From: Stutzerimonas stutzeri
Lineage (GTDB): Bacteria > Pseudomonadota > Gammaproteobacteria > Pseudomonadales > Pseudomonadaceae
Direction of reading: 5' to 3'
NCBI RefSeq assembly: GCF_002909485.1
Contig: NZ_PPXG01000004.1
Coordinates: forward strand, 62,001-126,000
Length of the DNA stretch: 64,000 nucleotides
Position numbers and translations under genes: made by a program. Under the pieces are notes generated by a model. That model was given only the letters and a program-made list of their open reading frames with translations, did no database searches and was not told where the DNA came from. Positions 59,013-64,000 of this stretch are shown piece by piece (position 1 is the stretch's first letter; each line of letters starts with the position of its first letter).

Positions 59013-60326
59013 TCAAGATAGCAGGGTGCCACGCAGCGAGTGCGGCAGGGCGTCGTCGATGTGCACGTCGACGAACTGGCCGATAAGCCGTGGGCTGTCA
59101 CAGCGGAAATTGACTATGCGATTGTGCTCGGTGCGGCCCTGCAGCATGCCTGGGTCCTTCTTCGAGTAATCGGTCACAAGGATGCGCTGGGTGCTGCCTA
59201 CCATCCGTCGGCTGTTTTCGAAACCCTGCTGATTGATGCGCTGTTGGAGGATGGCCAGACGCTGCTTCTTCACCTCGTCCGGGGTGTCGTCGACCAAGTC
59301 CGCCGCCGGTGTGCCAGGGCGCGCGCTATAGACGAACGAATAGGAGAAATCGAAGCCGACGTCCTCGATCAGTTTCATGGTCTGCTCGAAGTCCTTGTCG
59401 GTCTCGCCGGGAAATCCAACGATGAAGTCCGTACTGATCAAGATATCCGGCACCGCCGCTCGCAGACGGCGGATGCGCGACTTGTACTCCAGCGCGGTGT
59501 GGTTGCGCTTCATGGCCGCCAGTATCCGGTCGGAGCCGGCCTGTACCGGCAGGTGCAGGTATTTCACCAGCTGCGGAATGTCGGCATGGGCCTGGATGAT
59601 GGCGTCGGAGAACTCCAGCGGATGGCTGGTGGTATAGCGAATGCGACCGATGCCGTCGATGGCCGAAACCGCGTGCAGCAGGTCGGCGAAGTCGCTGCCG
59701 TCGTGACGATAGCCGTTGACGTTCTGTCCCAGCAGGGTGATTTCCTTAACGCCGTTCTCGGCCAGATGGACGACTTCCGCCAGCACATCGGCCATCGGCC
59801 GGCTGACTTCCTCGCCGCGCGTGTAAGGCACCACGCAGAAGGTGCAGTACTTGCTGCAGCCTTCCATGACCGACACGAATGCGCTGGGGCCATCGACGCG
59901 CGGCTCGGGCAGCCGATCGAACTTCTCGATCTCGGGGAAGGAGATGTCCACCTGCGGTTTTTTGGTGGTGCGCGCGGCGTCGATCATCTCCGGCAGGCGA
60001 TGTAGCGTCTGCGGACCGAAGACCACGTCGACATACGGTGCGCGGTCACGGATGGCAGCGCCTTCCTGACTGGCCACGCAGCCGCCGACCCCGATCACCA
60101 GTTGCGGGTTGTCCAGCTTCAGTTCACGCCAACGGCCCAGTTGCGAGAAGACCTTTTCCTGGGCCTTTTCGCGGATCGAGCAGGTGTTGAGCAGGATCAC
60201 GTCGGCTTCTGCCGGGTTCTCGGTAATTTCCATGGCCTGGTGTTCGCCCAGTAGGTCCACCATGCGCGAGCTGTCGTACTCGTTCATCTGGCAGCCATGG
60301 GTTTCGATGAAAAGCTTGCGGGTCAT
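59013..60326 (-). CDS. miaB: tRNA-2-methylthio-N6-dimethylallyladenosine synthase MiaB
   Basis: MiaB adds a methylthio group to i6A37 of tRNAs. The 437-residue protein has the N-terminal auxiliary cluster cysteines ([33 protein letters not shown]), the radical [18 protein letters not shown] and a C-terminal TRAM domain ([20 protein letters not shown] in part). It is upstream of phoH-ybeY, as in other gammaproteobacteria. Confidence 0.97.
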   Translation of the reverse strand: MTRKLFIETHGCQMNEYDSSRMVDLLGEHQAMEITENPAEADVILLNTCSIREKAQEKVFSQLGRWRELKLDNPQLVIGVGGCVASQEGAAIRDRAPYVDVVFGPQTLHRLPEMIDAARTTKKPQVDISFPEIEKFDRLPEPRVDGPSAFVSVMEGCSKYCTFCVVPYTRGEEVSRPMADVLAEVVHLAENGVKEITLLGQNVNGYRHDGSDFADLLHAVSAIDGIGRIRYTTSHPLEFSDAIIQAHADIPQLVKYLHLPVQAGSDRILAAMKRNHTALEYKSRIRRLRAAVPDILISTDFIVGFPGETDKDFEQTMKLIEDVGFDFSYSFVYSARPGTPAADLVDDTPDEVKKQRLAILQQRINQQGFENSRRMVGSTQRILVTDYSKKDPGMLQGRTEHNRIVNFRCDSPRLIGQFVDVHIDDALPHSLRGTLLS

Positions 60327-60429
60327 GTTACGGGCCGGCGTTGTGCAAAAAATGACCGGCGATTATATGCCCAGGACCGGGCAGGGGAAAGCGCGGGTGG
60401 ATGCCGCAGGCACGATCGGTGTTTCCTGC

Positions 60430-60966
60430 TCACGGAATAAGCGGTGCGTCGGCGGCCTGCAGCTGCATCAGGTAGTCGCGAAAGATCTGGCCAAGCACCT
60501 GAGTTGCAATTTCCAGCTCGTCGCGGCGCATCTGCCCCGAGACTCGATCGGCTGTGTCCAGTGCATTGTCTTCGCCATTTACAGCGGCCATCTTCAACAC
60601 GATGTAGGCCTGCACGTTGTTGGCCTTGACGCCTTCGCCGCGGAAGAACATGACGCCAAGTCGATGTTGCGCCGCAGCGTGGCCACGCAGCGAGGCCTGC
60701 TCGAACCAGTACAGTGCTTTGGCCAGGTCGCGCGGGGCGCGCCGGCCGTCGTAATGGAATTCGCCCAGCTCATAGGCAGCTTGTACGTCGCCCTCGCTGG
60801 CAGACTGATGGCAGCTGCGCAGGGCTTCGGGCAGGTCTTCGGGGGGCGTGTCGAGCGCACAGCGGGCAGTCGCCGGGATCAGCAAAGTGTTCCCGCCGGC
60901 GATAGCCGTGAGAGGCGAGAGAAGCAGCAGACAGCCCAAAGACAGGATGCGGCCGGTGCGGATCAT
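60430..60966 (-). CDS. secreted Sel1-repeat protein
   Basis: The 178-residue protein has a Sec signal (MIRTGRILSLGCLLLLSPLT, cleavage near AIAGG) and two Sel1-like repeats (about residues 65-135) such as AAYELGEFHYDG and AAQHRLGVMFFRGEGVK. Sel1 proteins often act as protein-binding adaptors in the periplasm. The start at 60966 was chosen for the signal; a longer frame at 61026 adds a weak N-terminus. No function can be assigned. Confidence 0.85.
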   Translation of the reverse strand: MIRTGRILSLGCLLLLSPLTAIAGGNTLLIPATARCALDTPPEDLPEALRSCHQSASEGDVQAAYELGEFHYDGRRAPRDLAKALYWFEQASLRGHAAAQHRLGVMFFRGEGVKANNVQAYIVLKMAAVNGEDNALDTADRVSGQMRRDELEIATQVLGQIFRDYLMQLQAADAPLIP

Positions 60967-61082
60967 GAAATCTGGCGCCTCGAGGAGCAGGGCGGTAATG
61001 AAAGGCTGGAACGAGCCAGCCGTCACATTATGGATAAGCTGCAGTCTGCTTACAAAGCCTTTAACCGCCTGCTATCGGGTTT

Positions 61083-61709
61083 TTATGCGACAGCGGGGCG
61101 ATCCTCTTTAGTGCTGCCCGGCAAACGCAGCAGCAGAATGGCCAGCAGCGGGCTGGCGATAGCCAATAGCAGCGGGCCTGCATTGGTGAGCGGATGGTCG
61201 ATCAGCATGCTGTTCGGAAGCGGTGCGGTGCCCAGCAACAGGATGCCGGCCGCCAGTCCGGTGAACGTTGGCAGGCTCGCCGGCCACTGCAGGACGCCGG
61301 CATAGATCACCAACAGGCCACTGGCTAGCATCAGGCCGAAGGCGTAGGGCTCGCTCCATCCGAGTTGTCGCGCCAGTTCGAAGAACACGCACAGTCCCAA
61401 TACCACGCGTCCCCAGTTCGGTCGGCTCCACACCCAGCCGCGTGCCAGGTTCAGCATTGCCACTGCAATCAGCGGTAGACCGAGCAGCAGACTGGCGCGC
61501 TCCAGCCACTGGTGTGCTTCCTCGAGATCCATCCCTATTAAGGTTGCGGCAGCACATGCGCCGCTGGCCGCCATTAGGATGAAGCCGAGCAGTGCACTGA
61601 ACAGCGCGGGCTGGTCTGCTTCACCGTAGTGGCGCCGGGCGCGACCGACCAGCACCGCGCTGGCACCGGCACTCAGGGTAAGCAGGGCGGTCTGGAGCAG
61701 CTCCATCAT
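61083..61709 (-). CDS. uncharacterised multi-pass membrane protein
   Basis: This 208-residue protein has about six membrane segments, including ALLTLSAGASAVLVG, LLGFILMAASGACAAATLIG and LLAIASPLLAILLLRL. I do not recognise a family beyond the fact that a protein of this sort lies near hemL in P. aeruginosa. An ATG at 61709, five bases past the hemL stop, is used; a GTG overlapping that stop (61718) is an alternative. The gene is downstream of hemL on the same strand and probably co-transcribed. Confidence 0.75.
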   Translation of the reverse strand: MMELLQTALLTLSAGASAVLVGRARRHYGEADQPALFSALLGFILMAASGACAAATLIGMDLEEAHQWLERASLLLGLPLIAVAMLNLARGWVWSRPNWGRVVLGLCVFFELARQLGWSEPYAFGLMLASGLLVIYAGVLQWPASLPTFTGLAAGILLLGTAPLPNSMLIDHPLTNAGPLLLAIASPLLAILLLRLPGSTKEDRPAVA

Positions 61710-61714
61710 CGAAC

Positions 61715-62998
61715 TCACTTCAGCTTGGCGAAGGCGCGCTCGGCTGCGTCCAGGGTGATCGCAAGCTCGGTATCGCCATGGGCGATGGAGGTGAAGCCCG
61801 CCTCGAAGGCGCTTGGTGCCAGGTAGACGCCGCCTTCCAGCATCAGATGGAAAAAGCGCTTGAAGCGATCGGCGTCGCTGGCCATGACGTCGGCGAAGGT
61901 GACGATGTCATCGGCACCGCTGAAATACAGGCCGAACATGCCGCCCACCTGGGTAGTGACGAAGGGAATACCGGCGGCATCGGCGCGGTCTTGCAAACCC
62001 TGCAGCATGCGACTGGTGTATGCGCTGAGTTCGTCGTGGAAGCCTGGGCGACTGATCAGCTCCAGGGTGGTCAGGCCGGCGGCCATCGCCAGTGGATTGC
62101 CTGACAGGGTGCCCGCTTGGTACACCGGGCCAAGGGGGGCGATATGCTGCATGATCGCGCGCTTGCCGCCGAAGCAGCCAACCGGCATGCCACCACCGAT
62201 GATTTTGCCGAAGGTCGACAGGTCCGGCGTCACACCGTAGTACGCCTGGGCGCCGCCGAGGGCGACGCGGAATCCGGTCATTACCTCGTCGAAAATCAGT
62301 ACCACGCCGTGCGCATCACACAGGGTACGCAGGCCTTCGAGGAAGCCCGGCGCCGGCGGCACGCAGTTCATGTTGCCGGCTACCGGCTCAACGATGATGC
62401 AGGCGACCTGCTCGCCCTTTTCCTGCAGCGTGGCTTCGACTTCGGCCAGGTCGTTGTAGGCCAGGGTCAGCGTGTGCTTGGCGAAATCCGCCGGCACGCC
62501 GGCCGAGCTCGGCACGCCTTGGGTCAGTGCGCCGGAGCCGGCTTTCACCAGCAGGCTGTCTGAGTGACCGTGATAGCAGCCCTCGAACTTGATGATGTCG
62601 TCGCGGCCGGTATAACCACGGGCAAGGCGAATCGCGCTCATGGTCGCTTCGGTGCCGGAGCTGACCATGCGTACCATTTCCATGGACGGGACCAGGCGGC
62701 AGACCAGCTCTGCCATCTCGGTTTCCATGGCGGTCGGTGCACCGTAGGACAGGCCGTGTTCGAGCTGGCGACGCACGGCATCGAGCACCTGCGGATGGCT
62801 GTGGCCAAGAATCATCGGGCCCCAGGAGCCAACGTAGTCGACGTAGCGCTTGTCATCCTCATCGATCACGTAGGCGCCGGCGGCATGTTTGAGAAACAGT
62901 GGGGTGCCGCCGACGCTACGGAAGGCGCGAACGGGTGAATTAACGCCGCCTGGAATGTGGGTCTGGGCGCTGGCGAAAAGGGTTTCGGAACGGGACAT
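61715..62998 (-). CDS. hemL: glutamate-1-semialdehyde 2,1-aminomutase HemL
   Basis: HemL converts glutamate-1-semialdehyde to 5-aminolevulinate in heme synthesis. The 427-residue PLP enzyme starts [20 protein letters not shown] and has the catalytic Lys in [15 protein letters not shown], and [14 protein letters not shown]. Length matches Pseudomonas HemL. A longer frame upstream (63016) is not family-like. It lies downstream of thiE on the same strand. Confidence 0.98.
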   Translation of the reverse strand: MSRSETLFASAQTHIPGGVNSPVRAFRSVGGTPLFLKHAAGAYVIDEDDKRYVDYVGSWGPMILGHSHPQVLDAVRRQLEHGLSYGAPTAMETEMAELVCRLVPSMEMVRMVSSGTEATMSAIRLARGYTGRDDIIKFEGCYHGHSDSLLVKAGSGALTQGVPSSAGVPADFAKHTLTLAYNDLAEVEATLQEKGEQVACIIVEPVAGNMNCVPPAPGFLEGLRTLCDAHGVVLIFDEVMTGFRVALGGAQAYYGVTPDLSTFGKIIGGGMPVGCFGGKRAIMQHIAPLGPVYQAGTLSGNPLAMAAGLTTLELISRPGFHDELSAYTSRMLQGLQDRADAAGIPFVTTQVGGMFGLYFSGADDIVTFADVMASDADRFKRFFHLMLEGGVYLAPSAFEAGFTSIAHGDTELAITLDAAERAFAKLK

Positions 62999-63052
62999 GC
63001 GGGCCTCGCAAAACAAGGGCAGGCCGCCGTGGTGCGGCCCGCCGTGGCGGAA

Positions 63053-63694
63053 TCAGGGGGTGATGAACAATTGGCTGAACGCTCGGGCGCGACGTTCGAC
63101 CTCGGTGGCGGTGTCGGCGGCGAACAGCGCATGCACCACGGCGATCATCTGCACGCCGTCCGCAATCAGCGCCGGTGCGGTATCCAGCGTGATGCCGCCG
63201 ATTGCGGCGACGGGCAGGCCGATACGTGCGCGGGCTTCGTGCAGCAGCTCGCGATCAGCTGAGGGTGCGCCGGGTTTGGTCTGCGATTGGAAGAAACGGC
63301 CAAAGGCGACGTAACTCGCACCCTCGCGGGCGGCCTGCTCAGCCAGCGCCAGCTGTGCGTGGCACGTGGCGCCTATGATTGCCTGGCGCCCGAGCAGGGC
63401 GCGCGCGGCGGACAGGGAGCCATCTTCCTGGCCGAGATGCAAGCCAACGCCAAGGCGGGCTGCCAGCTCGGCATCATCGTTAATGATCAGTTGCGCGCCA
63501 TACCTCGCGCAGAGTTCTTGCAGCGCATCGGCCTCGCGTAGCCGTCGGGCCTCGTCGCTGGTTTTGTCGCGATACTGCAGCAAGCGTGCGCCACCTTTCA
63601 GCGCCGCTTCGACGTAAGGCAGCAGGCGACCTTCTGCTAGCAGCTTGCTGTCAGTGATGGCGTACAGGCCGCGCAGGCGGGTCGATTCCTTCAT
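63053..63694 (-). CDS. thiE: thiamine-phosphate synthase ThiE
   Basis: ThiE joins the pyrimidine and thiazole halves of thiamine phosphate. The 213-residue TIM-barrel protein has [36 protein letters not shown] and [19 protein letters not shown] ([13 protein letters not shown]) segments. It lies between thiD and hemL on the same strand; the cluster thiD-thiE-hemL is known in Pseudomonas. Confidence 0.97.
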   Translation of the reverse strand: MKESTRLRGLYAITDSKLLAEGRLLPYVEAALKGGARLLQYRDKTSDEARRLREADALQELCARYGAQLIINDDAELAARLGVGLHLGQEDGSLSAARALLGRQAIIGATCHAQLALAEQAAREGASYVAFGRFFQSQTKPGAPSADRELLHEARARIGLPVAAIGGITLDTAPALIADGVQMIAVVHALFAADTATEVERRARAFSQLFITP

Positions 63695-63710
63695 GCGCTG
63701 CTCTCTCCAG

Positions 63711-64000
63711 TCAGACCAGGTCCAGCGGCAGGCGCCGCGGGATGAATTGCCCGTGTCCGGGCGCCTCGGCGTCGCGCAACGTGCGCCAGGTGTAATCGAG
63801 TGCGGAGCGAACCGCGCTGGTCAGTTCCTCACCCAGCGCGAGGCGACCGGCAAGTGCACTGGCCAGGGTGCAGCCGGAGCCGTGATAGCTGCCTGGCAGG
63901 CGTGCACAGGTGAAATCGTGACGGCTGCCATCGCTGCAGTAAAGACGGTTGTGCACTTCGCTTTCATCGCCATGCCCGCCGGTGATCAGCAGGTGGCGGA
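63711..64000 (-). CDS. thiD: hydroxymethylpyrimidine kinase ThiD, 5' part outside window
   Basis: ThiD phosphorylates hydroxymethylpyrimidine twice for thiamine synthesis. Only the C-terminal 95 residues are in the window, from [14 protein letters not shown] (still open to the edge) through [20 protein letters not shown], the G-x-G-C-T anion-hole motif of ribokinase-like HMP kinases with its catalytic Asp replaced in the usual GTGCTL neighbourhood. The Asp expected before G-x-G-C is not seen here and reads His (YHGSGC); this matches some ThiD relatives and should be checked with the full gene. Confidence 0.92.
   Translation of the reverse strand, partial: RHLLITGGHGDESEVHNRLYCSDGSRHDFTCARLPGSYHGSGCTLASALAGRLALGEELTSAVRSALDYTWRTLRDAEAPGHGQFIPRRLPLDLV

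Noticed and set aside
61083..61718. GTG start overlapping the hemL stop for the membrane protein
   Set aside because: Possible, but the ATG-ATG pair just downstream fits better; recorded as an alternative in the entry.

Overview
This 64 kb window is a stretch of core chromosome from a high-GC gammaproteobacterium of the Pseudomonadaceae. Gene order and protein sequences look like Pseudomonas sensu lato. A Pseudomonas stutzeri (Stutzerimonas) relative is my best guess, from the extra genes and the REP-like palindromes; this is inference, not a search result. Supporting marks are the fimX - PilZ gene - psd - rhdA - HDOD - motAB - rsgA - orn order, a RhdA with the CQTHHR active-site loop, the serB/parE/parC neighbourhood with cpdA and nudF, and the PBP2-rodA-mltB-rlpA-dacC-lipB-lipA cluster. 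No phage, insertion sequence, CRISPR array, rRNA or tRNA gene was seen. Coding density is very high and no gene-free gap exceeds about 270 bases.

Layout. (1) 1-5.5 kb: the 3' part of thiC, a DUF3298-type lipoprotein, then nudF-yqiB-cpdA-yqiA. (2) 5.6-11.7 kb: topoisomerase IV genes parE and parC with three small genes packed between them (phytase-like protein, retropepsin-like membrane protease, VOC protein), every junction overlapping. (3) 11.8-16.9 kb: PqiC-type lipoprotein, AhpA/YtjB-type membrane protein, serB and a zinc alcohol dehydrogenase, separated by strong terminators. (4) 17-27.6 kb: c-di-GMP and motility genes (fimX, a PilZ-like protein, HDOD protein, motAB) with psd, rhdA and rsgA. 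(5) 27.7-35.4 kb: a membrane-anchored methyltransferase, orn, an NAD(P)-binding oxidoreductase, a MORN-repeat/C13-peptidase lipoprotein, a MaoC hydratase, lrgAB-type genes, a LON-domain protein and a DedA-PAP2 fusion. (6) 35.6-46.6 kb: one long same-strand block, proA-nadD-rsfS-rlmH-PBP2-rodA-mltB-rlpA-dacC-ybeD-lipB-lipA. (7) 46.8-64 kb: a small transglutaminase-like hypothetical, a second lytic transglycosylase, arfA (not obvious as a gene because it is short), holA-lptE-leuS, a zinc-ribbon protein, a YdcF/ElyC protein, lnt-corC-ybeY-phoH-miaB, a Sel1 protein, a membrane protein, hemL-thiE-thiD (thiD cut by the window end).

Functional themes are envelope and peptidoglycan synthesis (PBP2, RodA, MltB, RlpA, DacC, Lnt, LptE, Psd, PAP2), lipoate and thiamine cofactors, ribosome and RNA maintenance (RsfS, RlmH, YbeY, MiaB, RsgA, Orn, ArfA) and second-messenger signalling (CpdA for cAMP; FimX and PilZ for c-di-GMP). 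The observations most worth a second look are a perfect 14-bp hairpin inside the arfA reading frame (expected to yield a non-stop message), the MORN-C13 peptidase lipoprotein with a 34-bp tandem duplication spanning its start, a nine-adenine tract in rlpA just before the SPOR domain, and a 114-residue protein with a candidate Cys-His-Asp triad. Most of the rest is ordinary housekeeping.
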